Position numbers and translations under genes: made by a program
Notes under the pieces: model-generated
What the model saw: the letters and a program-made list of their open reading frames with translations, nothing else
What the model was told of the DNA's origin: nothing
The model's database searches: none
Shown: one piece after another, positions 33,151 to 43,549 of the stretch
Layout: the number at the start of each line of letters is the position of its first letter
Position numbering within the stretch: position 1 is the stretch's first letter
Source of the DNA: Gnetum montanum
Taxonomy: Eukaryota; Streptophyta; Gnetopsida; Gnetales; Gnetaceae
NCBI GenBank assembly: GCA_015680685.1
Contig: MNCI01013908.1
Span: forward strand, 1,200,294-1,264,293
Length of the DNA stretch: 64,000 nucleotides
Reading direction: 5' to 3'

Positions 33151-35490
33151 TTCCAACCTACTTGGTGGGTGAACCAGTTGTAGATTAATTGCCCTCATAG
33201 CATTTCTTTGTTATGGTTAGGTAGGCAATTCACCCTATATGGATAGAGCAGGTGGTAGTTGTGCATGAGGTAGAGGAGGAGGTGTATAAATAGGAGGATC
33301 ATGAGGATAGTAGGTGGCATCCCTCCTTGGATATGGTGGTTGGTACACTTTAGGAGGGTAGTGATGAGGTTGGTAAGTGACAACATGACCAAAGGAGTCC
33401 CATAGAGATAAAGGTTGCTGAACATAATAACCATAGGGATCTTGTTGCTGGTAGGGGTATTTCTATCTTGGAGGTGCCAATGCTCATGATTGTGGTTGTT
33501 GCCATTGTTGGTACAATTCATAGGGTTGTAGTGGAGTTCCACTTGGATAGTATTGCTATGGTTTGTGGAACTATTGAGAGTTGCCTTGTGGATAAGACAA
33601 TATTTTAGGTGTTTTCCTTTATGCAAGTCATGGATGTAAGGCATACACTCTAGATTCCTGCAATTGTGATATTATTGGACAACATCCCTTAGGATGTTCA
33701 TACTAGTAGATGTCACATCCACCATCATCATTTGATTCACTATCCGCAACTATCTCTATTGTAGCCATCTTACCCTTACCCTTGGATATGGCACATTCAA
33801 CTTCCTTTTGTCTCCGGTGCTCATGCTCACCACTTTGCTCCTTGGACTCTTTAGCAATTTTTAAGATAGCTTGAAACTTATTGTCCATGGAGTCCCATAA
33901 TTGGTCAATCTTAGTTATGATTTTGGATTGCAATTTTTGAATGGTAAGGTTTTTTGATTGGCCACCTCATCTTTGGTTAACTCATCCTCACTGTCACAAA
34001 ATTGCAACCCCCTTTTGTAGATAGAAGGATCCCTATTGTATTCTTATGCACTTTCTCTTTTTCTCAATTCTCCCTCCTCCCTAGCTGCCTACTCAATTAA
34101 CTTTTGGATTTAATGGATGCTTAACTTTTTCAATCTCCCTTGGGCATAGATGCCAATGTTTTTCCTTATGTTAGACTACAACCCGTCTATGATATGGTAG
34201 AGTTGATCAAGCTAAGTGTATCCATGGCCAAGAAACTTATGCAATAGAGAGAAGTATCAGCCAATAACGACATCCAAGGGCTCATGGTTTTCTTGTTTTC
34301 ACCCTTGGATTTGCTTCCTCAAATTGGATACTCGGAAGTACATTTGATATTTGTCATTAAACAATTCTAACATCATACTCCACTGTTGAATTGATTTTGG
34401 CTCCAAGGACTAGTACCAATTTTTTACTTTCTTAATGAGTGTCCTTGGAAATAATTTCAACTTCTACCAGTTGTTCTCAATATTCTACAAGGCACATGCA
34501 TCCTGGAAGTTGGAGATGATTATTTGGATCAGCATTGTAGCCTTTCTCAAATCAAGAAATGTTGTTCATGTCCATCCTCTTTATTCTACTATCCTTTATG
34601 TGCCTTGTTGGAATCCTCATGGCCTTTGCAATGTTTAACATGCTCTGAGTGGCAAGTAGTGGTTCATCAAGGCCATGGTGGTGGTGCCTATGATGTTCTC
34701 TACTAATCCTTCTTTCATGGTGGTGGATCTCTCTTTGCCCATGCCTTTGATTGTGACTGTCCCAATGGTTCCTTCTATTATTTTGGTCCCGTTAGTCACC
34801 TCCATCATGGTCATGCCCTCTGTAACCATGATCTAAGCTAGATGATGAAGAAGAAGATGATGAAGGAGAAGAGGAAGGAGGACTTGTATCATGCTAATGT
34901 CTACCACCCTTTCTTTGATGACGATCATGACCTTCATTTGTTCCCTTATCATGACTTGCTCCTCTAGATCCATTTTTGTCATTGGATCCATTCTAACTAG
35001 AACCTAGATTATAAATTGTGGATTGCACATTCTGGTTGAGGACCCCTTCACCAAAGTCAAAGAGAGGATTATCACCAAAGGAAAAGCCCCTAAAGAAGTT
35101 TTTACGTCCATCCAATGGGCCAAGCAGAGGTGAAAAAGTGTTCAACCCCTTACCCTTCACAAGCTCATGTTGGTGCTCTAGCTGACAATCCCTTAAGCTT
35201 TGTGCTTTAGTGGGATGATAGTTCCTTGAATCAAGATCTCACATCTCGTACTCCCTGTGAAGATGTTAAAGTCCATGTCATGCAAACATTACCTGGAGCA
35301 TAGCTAGAACAGATCAATCTAGTGGCAACACAATGTTGCCTTCCATGCCACACCACCACAACATTTCATCTTGATGTAAGATGAAGGTGAAGTTTGGTAC
35401 ATACTCATTAGGATGAGCATATACCACTCGGTATTGTTGAGGCACTTGGTCTACCCTAGGCCAAGATAGACTCCTATGAGAAGAAGACAT
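33151..35490 (-). pseudogene. gag: gag of element B
   Basis: The start codon at 35490 gives MSSSHRSLSWPRVDQVPQQY. A Ser/His/Asp-rich middle with RDHGHDR-like repeats (34690-35000) is followed by the capsid-like region (about 34050-34500). An acidic end reads KGKGKMATIEIVADSESNDD at 33703-33933. The Pro/Tyr/Gln-rich tail (33195-33650) is out of register with the preceding frame. Element C has the same order. The identification rests on position and on the match to C, since the capsid core is too decayed for motif calling. Confidence 0.6.
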
Positions 35491-35651
35491 TTTATGTTAA
35501 TGAATCTATATGTAGTATGTAGTTAAGATTTAATTTAGTTGTAATAATAATTTTTGTTTTCATAAGATTTGACTCTTAGGATTTAAAAAATGAGGTTACT
35601 AAGTTTCACTAAGTTTAGATAGCACATGTAGACCTAAAGTCCTGGCATGAA

Positions 35652-36490
35652 TGATGAGCAGCGAGGTGCCCCTACACCCAACCATAGGATTTCACATGTA
35701 ATTCAATCAAATTCCAAAAACTTTAATTACCAAGTATGCTAGAGTCAAATGGTGAGTTCATGTTGTTTGTTTGTTGTCTTCTTAGTCCCACTTGTGAGAT
35801 GTAAGTGTATGGTTACGTGTGACTAAGGCATAAGATTTTTATCATTTTATGTTTTATTGATTTGATCACCTGAAAATAATAATGAAAGTGAGAGTAACTA
35901 AATGCTAAGTAAACTATGGTACAATCTAGCCTAACACTAGAAACCATTCCCACTTCCCAGATGCATCTTGAACTTCAAATGCTAACTATTTTTGAGCTAC
36001 TAAGTGTCATACGTATGTTCGAAGGGGTCATGCTTGTGTATTCTAATTAGTCACTTAATTAATCAAAAATAATTACTAAATGAATAACATTAATGTAAGA
36101 CGCATGAAATCATGATATGTAAATGCATAAAGAAAGAAAGTCTTAAGGGTTGCAAGGATGAATCAAGGAGCTTGTCTTTATTGGCAACATAATGGTGTGT
36201 TCAGGTACATCAATGCTTGAATAAAGATCCGATCACACTTAGACCTCCTACTGTGGGCACTTGGAAAATATTCTAACTCTCAAATGAACAAACTATAAGA
36301 GTTTCACTACTTGGCTTCAAAAACTACTGTTGAATCGTGTGCCCAAGGGTTGTATTTATAGACCCAGGAGTATCCAGTGATATCGCATGCTTGATATTGC
36401 ATCTTGGGCCACGATTTCATGTACCTGATATCATGTACCCAATATCGTGGTTGCTTTAATATCAGAGCTTATGAAAAACATGATTCATCA
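35652..36490 (-). repeat. 5' LTR of element B
   Basis: 839 bp from TGATGAGCAG to GATTCATCA as written. It matches 7335-8204. The right end is followed by the target duplication GTTGG. The 160 bp between gag and this LTR (35491-35651) are the leader; the primer site was not identified with certainty. Confidence 0.85.
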
Positions 36491-36495
36491 GTTGG
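36491..36495. other. Target-site duplication of element B, right copy
   Basis: GTTGG, identical to 7330-7334. Element C gag resumes here. Confidence 0.85.
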
Positions 36496-38600
36496 GCATC
36501 CAAGGGCTTCATGCTGAATATGTTGTATAGGATAGCGATGCTAGGGATTATCATCCCACCGATGCACAATGTTTGAGGGATCGATGGTTAGAGTAGTGTT
36601 ACAAATCTATGAAGGGAAAGTGGTCCAATGATTCCCCATTCTTGATATACCAAAAAGATGATGGTGAATCCTTCTTTGTGGATTTTCCATATATAGAGAC
36701 TCCTCTCTTTGACATAGGTGAAGGAGGTCAAAACCAAAACCTACAATCCATGATACATAATCTTGGTTCTGGCAAGAATAGATTCCATAATAAAGGGGGA
36801 TCCAAGGAGAAGAGTCATGGTAGGGGTGTGGGCAAGCAACATGATCATGGTTGCAACCATCAAAGAGGGGGTGGTAGGCATCATGATGGTGCTAGTCCTC
36901 CTTCCTCTTTACCTTCATCATCATCATCTTCCTCTTCAAGCTCTAAATGCAACTATAGGAGATGAAATCGTGATGGAGGTGACCGATGGAACCAAAATGA
37001 TTGTAGGGACCATCAGGCAAGTCAAGATTGGGGGCACAAACATTCAAGAGAGGTCCATCACCACAAACGAAGGGGTAGCAAAGTGCATCATAGGCACCAA
37101 GATCATGGCTATGATGAGCCTTTTCTTGCTACCCAAAGTATGCTAAACATCGTAGAGGTAGTGAGAATTTCTATAAGGCACATGAAGAATAGTCATATCA
37201 AGAGGCTAGACATGAATAATATTTCTAGGTTTGAAGGGAGATATAACTCAAATTTTTAGAACTATCTTTAGGCTTTTCACAATGCTTATGCCTTGAAAAA
37301 TAAGGAAAATGATTGGCAAAAGCTTAACTTATTTCCCAAGACACTCATCAAGGAAGCAGAAAGCTAGTACCAGTCCTTAAATCTAGAATCCATTAGATGA
37401 TGGAGTACAATGATCAAACTATTTAATGACAAATATCAAATGTACTCCTGAGTGTCCAACTTGAGGAGGTAGATCTAAGGATGGAAATAAGGGACACATT
37501 AACTCTTGGATACTGCCATGGACTAATACTATTCTCTATTGCATCGATGCCCTATCCATAGTTACTCATAGTAGGAACAACTTTGCCACATCATAGATGG
37601 GCTTCAATAAAAAATGAGGAGAACTCTTGGAGTCTATGCCCAAGGGTGATTTTTAGAGTTAAAAGTCCATCAGGTCTAAAGGCTGATTGAGTAGGTTGCA
37701 AAAAAGGAAGGAGAGTTGAGAAAACATGAAAGTGTAGAAAAATACAACCAAGATCCTTCCATTCAAGAGAGGGAGGTTCAACTTTGTGACAGTAAGGAGG
37801 AATCATCACTTGATGAGATGGTGAACTAGAAAACCTTGCCAATTTAAAAATTTACCTCTAAAATTTTGGCTAAGGTAGATGAATTATGGGACTCTATAGG
37901 TTTTAAGTTGTCCTAAAAATTGTTGAAGAGTCTAAAGAACAAAGTAGTGATCATGATCATAGAAGGTGAACATGCTAATCAAAGAGGTAAGGGAAAGATT
38001 ACTATAGTAGCAGAAGTTGTAGAAACTAAATTAGATGATGATGATGGATGTGACATCTACCAATATGAACATCCTAAGGGATGTTGCCCCATTGTGTCAT
38101 ACTTATAGGAGTTTGGGATGTATGCTTTGAATTCACAACTAGCAAAAAGACATACCTAAAAGATTATCTTATCCTCAAGGAAATCCTAGGTAGTTCCATC
38201 AACAACAACAACATTTTTCAAGTGGAACTCCACCACAACTGTACAAGTAGTATCAAAAGTGGCAACATCCACAGTCATGGGCATTGCCACTACCAAGGTA
38301 GTAATACCCTTACTGACAACTAGATCCATATGGGTATTATGCTCAACAATCCCTGTTACAATGTGACTCTTCCAGTTATGTTTCTCCTTTTCAACATCAC
38401 TACTACCCTCCCAAATATGATAGAACTCATTCTCCACATTCCAAGAGGAATACCATATTTCATCCATATCCTCCTCTTATCCTTGCACTTTTTTCTCCAT
38501 CCTCAACCCAGTTACTGTCTACTCCATCCATGCAAGGTGAACTTCCAACCTAGTTGTAGCAACACAATGCTACCAGGGTTATTAATCTAAAATTAGTTAA
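36491..38600 (+). pseudogene. gag: gag of element C, continued
   Basis: A first open stretch (36609-36965) reads MKGKWSNDSPFLIYQKDD and FVDFPYIETPLFDIGEGG, then a His/Gly/Ser-rich segment ending in a long Ser run. The capsid-like part (37200-37560) has FEGRYNSNF and a helix with FNDKYQMYS. KGKITIVAEVVETKLDDDDG at 37920-38110 matches the acidic end in B. A Tyr/Pro-rich tail follows out of frame. This is the counterpart of B gag on the opposite strand. Confidence 0.6.
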
Positions 38601-38608
38601 TCAACTGA

Positions 38609-39796
38609 GTGGTTTGGAACCTCATGCTCATAAATGATCTTTCTTCTGATTCAATAGCCCAACTAAACCCTCACATACACCTATGGCTAGCAACCCTACT
38701 TCTCCATCTTCCTCTACATCTAATCCATTTGAGTCCCCTTCAAACCAAATACTGTGTAGAATCCATATTGTTATGCTCACTCATGTCATATTTTATTGGA
38801 TCTGGGTTGGCAATCTTTCCAAAAAATTAGTTGATCCTAGGAGTCCTCTTATCTATTTACAAATTTCGGGGAATGAACCATGTAAAGCTCTTCTTGATTT
38901 AGGTTCTAGTGTGAACTTAATTTCTCTTGAGATGTATACTATATGGAACCTACCACCTCTCAAGAAGAGTAATATCCAATTGTAATTGGTAGACCAATCC
39001 AGTACTATTTTACTAGAACTAGTAGAAGACATTGTGATCACTATCTATGGGTGGTATTATCCTACTTATTTCCTAATAATCAATGTTGACAACTATAAAG
39101 GGGACTTCCCAATCATTATGGGAACATCATGGATAAGCATTGTTAATGCAAGAATGGAGATTAGAGCTTTCCCTAGAAATATCTAAGGATAATGCATTTG
39201 GAAAGATCAAGAAGAAACGAGTTCCATACATTGTTTACAAAGATATAGGATATAATTATGTGCAGAAACTCTAGTTTATGAAATTAACATATATGTTTGC
39301 ATATATGTAGTGTTCACATGAAGTAGATATTCAAAGGTGTCTGTATGCAGTAGCCACAAAATAAGAGGACACCCAATGGCTAACCATTGATTTTGAAAGT
39401 AGGACAATGTGCATGGAACATACTGAGAGCTTGACATGTGCTTATGTCATAGGCATAGATGAACTATAGCAAGTTTATCAGCAACTCTATGATAATGAAA
39501 ATGATGATATTAATTGGGGAGAGTTGGAGGTTCCTAAGAATTTCAAATAAGAGCCCCTAGAGTTGAAAGCTCTATCTACTGGCCTTGAATATGCATTCTT
39601 GAAAAATGGCAAGTTAGTCATACTTAATGCCAAACTTGCTCTCAACCAAAAAGCAAAACTATTAAAAGTGGTCAACAGATGGCCAACATCCTTTGCTTGG
39701 ATATATCCTAAACTCACTGGAATTAATCCATGAATATGTCAGCACCACATTTATATTGATCCATCCATGAAGCCAAGGAGATAACCATAATGGTGG
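38609..39796 (+). pseudogene. Protease and linker of element C
   Basis: 38683-38985 encodes RIHIVMLTHVIFYWIWVGNL and the active site ALLDLGSSVNLISLEMYT. The D-L-G-S-S form is intact here. FPIIMGTSWISIVNAR follows at about 39110-39160. The linker to RT includes ENDDINWGELEVPKNFK and a WPTSFAWIYPKLTGI segment. Stops occur at 38984 and later. Confidence 0.75.
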
Positions 39797-41143
39797 TTGA
39801 ACTCGAAATTGAAGCAAATGATCAAAGAGAACATTAATCAACTCCTTAAGGTAGGGTTCATCTATCTCATTGCATATAGCAAGTGGGTCAGCCCACTCAT
39901 GATAGTGCCAAAGAGGGGTGGCAAATGGTGGGTTTGTATCAACTTCAAGTTGTTAAATATGGCAACATTCAAGGATCAATTTCCATTACCATTTGTTGAT
40001 TAGGTATTGGATACCATATCTGGGCATTGCTATTATAGTTTTCTGGATGGTTATAGTGGCTATAACTAAATCCAGATTGCACCAGAAGACTAGGCCAAAA
40101 CAACATTCATGAGTTCCTAGGGAACCTTTTCATATCACAAGATGCCTTTTGGTCTATGCAATGCCCCTGCCACTTTTCATTTCTTGGTCTTAAGCATCTT
40201 TCAGTAACAAATTAGTAGTAGAGTGAAGGTCTTTATAGATGACTTCACTTATGGTGCTACATTCAAGTAAGCCTTGGACTACCTTGAGCAAGTACTAAAA
40301 ATATGTGTGGAAATAAACTTATAGCTCAATTGGAAAAAGAGCCACCCCATGGTCCAAGAAGACATTATATTGGGGTACAAAATTTCATAGGGAGGGATCA
40401 AGGTAGATCCCAAAAAGATGAGGGTCATCCAAGAAATCACCTACCAACTAGAATTTGTCAAAGATGTTTAGTCATTCCTTGGATACACTACCTACTACCG
40501 ACGATTTATAGAGAATTTTTCTAAGATCACAAAATCATTGGTCAAGTTGACAAAGAAAGATGCTCCATTCATCTAGACCAAGGAATGTAAAAATGCATTT
40601 CAGAGCCTTATGGAGAAGCTTGTAAAGAATCCAATTTTACAAGCACCTGACTAGTCTAGACCATTTCATATAATGATAGATACATCTAATTACATCTTGG
40701 GAGCTATGCTTATATAGTTGGATGAAAAGAAATGTCCATATTACAACCACTACATAAGTCAAAGTATTGTGGGTGCACAATTGAACTACATCACCATAGA
40801 AAAAGAATTGATGATAGTGGTGTTTGCTCTAGAGAAGTTTAGGCACTATGTGCTTAGATACATAGTGTTTGTGCACACAGATCACAGTGCAATTTTCTTT
40901 CCAATGAATAAGCCAATAGTGAGCCCCCATGTCATATGATGGTTGGTGATCTAATAGGAATTTGATCTTGTGATGATAGATTGAAGGGGAATTGAAAATA
41001 TGATTTCTTACCACTTGTCTCAGTTGCGATGGGATAACAAAGAGGAGGAAAGATGAATGTTTGATTAGTTTCTTGATGAACTCCTCTTTGCTAAGGCTAT
41101 AACTAAATAATTGCCCACTAAACCTAAATGGTACGATGACATT
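39797..41143 (+). pseudogene. pol: RT and RNase H of element C (cut by element D)
   Basis: One frame carries nearly everything: NSKLKQMIKENINQLLKVGF, MIVPKRGGKWWVCINFKLLN, motif A YYSFLDGYSGYN, motif B HKMPFGLCNAPATF, motif C KVFIDDFTYGA, thumb, then RNase H with MIDTSNYILGAML, AQLNYITIEKELMIVVFALE and VFVHTDHSAIFF (TDH intact). About 18 stops interrupt it, most of them TAG where relatives have Gln or Trp. The frame reaches PTKPKWYDDI at 41139, where element D begins; integrase would lie beyond the window. Confidence 0.82.
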
Positions 41144-41296
41144 TGATGAGTGGAAAGGTACCCCTACACTCAACCATACGAATACGAGCATTTCATGCAT
41201 GATCTGGTTGAACTCTAAGGACTAAGTGCTTACATGGTTTAATGGAACACTTAGGGTTAATCAATCATTTTCTTCCCAAACTTGTATTATCATGGT
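41144..41296 (-). repeat. 3' LTR of element D, distal part
   Basis: TGATGAGTGGAAAGGTACCCCTACAC..., matching the left ends of the LTRs at 7335 and 35652. It is broken at 41296 by element 2 and resumes at 60207. Confidence 0.8.
41292..41296. other. Target-site duplication of element 2, left copy
   Basis: ATGGT immediately before TGAAACACCC. The same five bases follow the 3' LTR at 60202-60206. Confidence 0.88.
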
Positions 41297-41531
41297 TGAA
41301 ACACCCTAAATTTTCAAGGCATTCTTGCTTCACTAGGATCCTAGAATTAAGGCAAACATTTCCACAAGCGTAGCCTCATGACCGTTTGGTAGGAAATGGA
41401 TGTTCTGAGTTCAAACTGTCTAGTTTGGACAATTTAACCAACTGAAAGTTCACTCAGAAAGCATGCTAAGGGTTGTCGATGATGCTCAGGGTCAACAAAA
41501 AAATTTGGCAAGTTTTCTAGTCAAGAAGTTT

Positions 41532-42190
41532 ACTACGCTACGCTATGCTATGTAGCGTAGTAGGTCTTAGAAGATAGTTGCCCAGGTGACTAAACTGTTG
41601 CAAGACAAAGTGCTACACTATGCTATGCTACGCAGCGTAGCACAGTGTAGCAAAGGCAAAACAGAAACACCCAGCTTACCTAGTGATTCCAATTGCACTC
41701 GGCAAGCACTCCAACCTTGAAAACCAATTTTCTTGTTCAACTTCAAGTCCTTCAGCAAGGCTCCTCTTACTAGAGAAGTGGTGGACTAAGCAAAAAGCAA
41801 GCTATGTTGGCTGCTACGCTATGCTACATTGCATAGCGTAGCACGGCATAGCAATGATGCAAGAACAACAAAAGGCGTCTCAAAATGCAGGATCAGCAAG
41901 TTCAAAAGCCTCACATTGTAAAGAGCTAAGGTTGTAGATTGTCTGCATGATCTTCAAACAAATGTTTACAACTTAAATACAAACCATAGTTAAAGCTAGC
42001 TGCTACGCTACGTAGCATAGCAAACATGTAGAACCAGCCAAAACACTTCAAAGGCTTTCGGCACATGCAATTAACATCAATGCAAATTTCTTCTTTGAAT
42101 TGGTGGCTATGCTATGCTATGCTACATAGTGTAGCACAGTAGAGCAAGTAGCTATGCTACGCTAACATGCTATGCTCCACAGCGTAGCAG
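41532..42190. repeat. Palindromic GCTAY/RTAGC hairpins in the 5' LTR of element 2
   Basis: Six hairpins with arms such as GCTACGCTATGCTA facing TAGCGTAGC. They are more numerous than in the other LTRs. The first two are missing from the 3' LTR of this element because of a deletion. Confidence 0.8.
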
Positions 42191-42473
42191 GTAGCTGGGC
42201 ATAGTATAGCATAACAAGCAGCTACGCTATGCCAACATGCTATACTCCATAGTGTAGCACAACATATCAGGCAACTGCACTACATTAGTGTGCTTCACTT
42301 CTTGTCTGCATCGTTTGCACACTTGATCCTAGTATCTCCAGTTTTGACAGCGTAATTGCAGCATGACAGGTTCATGACCGACTTTGCATGTTCATGCAAC
42401 ACGGACACCTCAACATCTTGTGGGGTCTAGGGCACATGTCATCTAGGCCTCACTTCTCACATCCTCCTTGCCC

Positions 42474-42481
42474 TATAAATA
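42474..42481 (+). promoter_or_regulatory. LTR TATA box of element 2
   Basis: TATAAATA after CTTGCCC, in the same position relative to the GTGGGGTCTAG block as in the other three LTRs. Confidence 0.75.
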
Positions 42482-43153
42482 CCTTGATGAGAAATGCTCG
42501 AAGGGTTGGCAAATTAGCAATTCAAAGGGTTGGCAAGTTGGCAAATTGGCAATTATGGTGTTTGGCAAAAATTTTAGCTTTTGACAATTTGGTTGGCAAA
42601 CTTTACCAATTTTTGGTTAGAAAATTTGTGCAAAGGATGGGTAAAAAAAAATCCCCAGTTAGCAAATCTAGTTAGCAATTTGTTAACAAAATCAACAATT
42701 TGGCTTTGTAGCATTTGGCATTATTGGCTCTTAAGTCCGTGTTCAAGTGCACAGTTGGCTTACTTTGAACATCCTAGTTACTTTTGGGATCTCTGTGCTT
42801 CCCAGTGTTGTGCAACCAATTGTATCCATCTTGACAAAGTAAAGTTGTAATCTTGAAGTGGTGCATTTCTTAACTCTAGTTCACTTTATTTTCTTGCTTA
42901 TCATTGCATTCTACATCGTTTTCAGTCCCTTGCATTTAATAATTGTTATTTTACGCTATAAGCATTGTTTCCATATTAAACATTTACATAAGGTTTAGTG
43001 ACATCAACTAAGTCTCTATCTGATCGACCAGACCATTCAGGGCACCCTACTTCCATTTTATCCAGCACGGCCCTTGCATGAATCCAGGGTTAAGACTATC
43101 CAACAACCTCTCGGTGTTTTCAACCACTGACATTTTTGGTCACTACAATTTTC

Positions 43154-43170
43154 TAGCACTATAAGGAGGG
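43154..43170 (+). other. Candidate primer binding site of element 2
   Basis: TAGCACTATAAGGAGGG lies six bases after the LTR and is collinear with TGGCACTAGAAGGAGGG in element 1; TGG has become TAG. The tRNA is not assigned. Confidence 0.5.
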
Positions 43171-43230
43171 CCTTTTTAGTGCCCTTTCTGTGTTATACGT
43201 TAGTCCTATAAGCGTTCTACACCTCGACAT

Positions 43231-43549
43231 GCACTAGCATAAACGTAACAACCTTTTGCAGTTGTTTACGGATTGTGTGGTGTAGATCGGTCACTTCGAT
43301 GGTTCCTTTGGAATCCTGCAAGACATAAAGCCTCTGATCACCTTTAACCCCCTTGTTTCACGATAGTTTTGCATGCATTATGTACCCCATTACGCACTAG
43401 CGTAAACGTGACACCTTTTTTCCATTGTTTATGCATCATGTGGTGCAGATCGATTACTCCGACAGTTCCTTTAGAATCCTGCAAGATAGGAAGCCTTTGA
43501 TTGCCTTCCGATCTCCTTGTCTTCCTAATTTGCAAACCCTCTTAGCTTT
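43231..43549 (+). repeat. 163-bp tandem duplication in the leader of element 2
   Basis: A block starting GCACTAGCRTAAACGT and ending in CCTCTGATC/CCTTTGATT is present twice (from 43231 and from 43394). Element 1 has a single copy (about 11742-11860). It precedes the gag start codon. Confidence 0.75.

Larger units (their letters stand above)
7335..36490 (-). mobile_element. Element B: Ty3/gypsy retrotransposon, minus strand, split by element 1
   Basis: Two LTRs in the same orientation (7335-8204 and 35652-36490), bounded by the duplication GTTGG, enclose a minus-strand gag-protease-RT-RNase H-integrase order. Element 1 (10002-29144) lies inside its 3' untranslated part. Without that insertion B is about 10 kb. 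The coding region carries many stops and frameshifts. The integrase lead-in with the pattern of Athila-type elements, the absence of a chromodomain and the DSSS/DLGSS protease suggest the Athila/Tat group. I see no convincing envelope-like ORF. Confidence 0.88.
6118..41143 (+). mobile_element. Element C: Ty3/gypsy retrotransposon, host of insertions B and D
   Basis: Plus-strand element with 5' LTR, short leader, gag, protease, RT and RNase H. It is cut in two by element B at 7335-36490 (gag interrupted after about 75 codons) and cut again at 41143 by element D. Its integrase and 3' LTR must lie beyond the window. Its pieces join in frame: the gag N-terminus at 7106-7334 matches the gag start of B, and the gag body resumes at 36491. 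It is the oldest layer of the nest. Many in-frame stops make it inactive. Type: non-chromodomain Ty3/gypsy, probably Athila-like or a sister. Confidence 0.8.
41297..43147 (+). repeat. 5' LTR of element 2
   Basis: 1851 bp from TGAAACACCCTAAATTTTC to GGTCACTACA. It contains hairpins at about 41532-41565, 41611-41652, 41812-41853, 42001-42022, 42107-42147 and 42151-42190, TATAAATA at 42474-42481, and TTGGCA-like repeats at 42505-42600. Confidence 0.9.
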
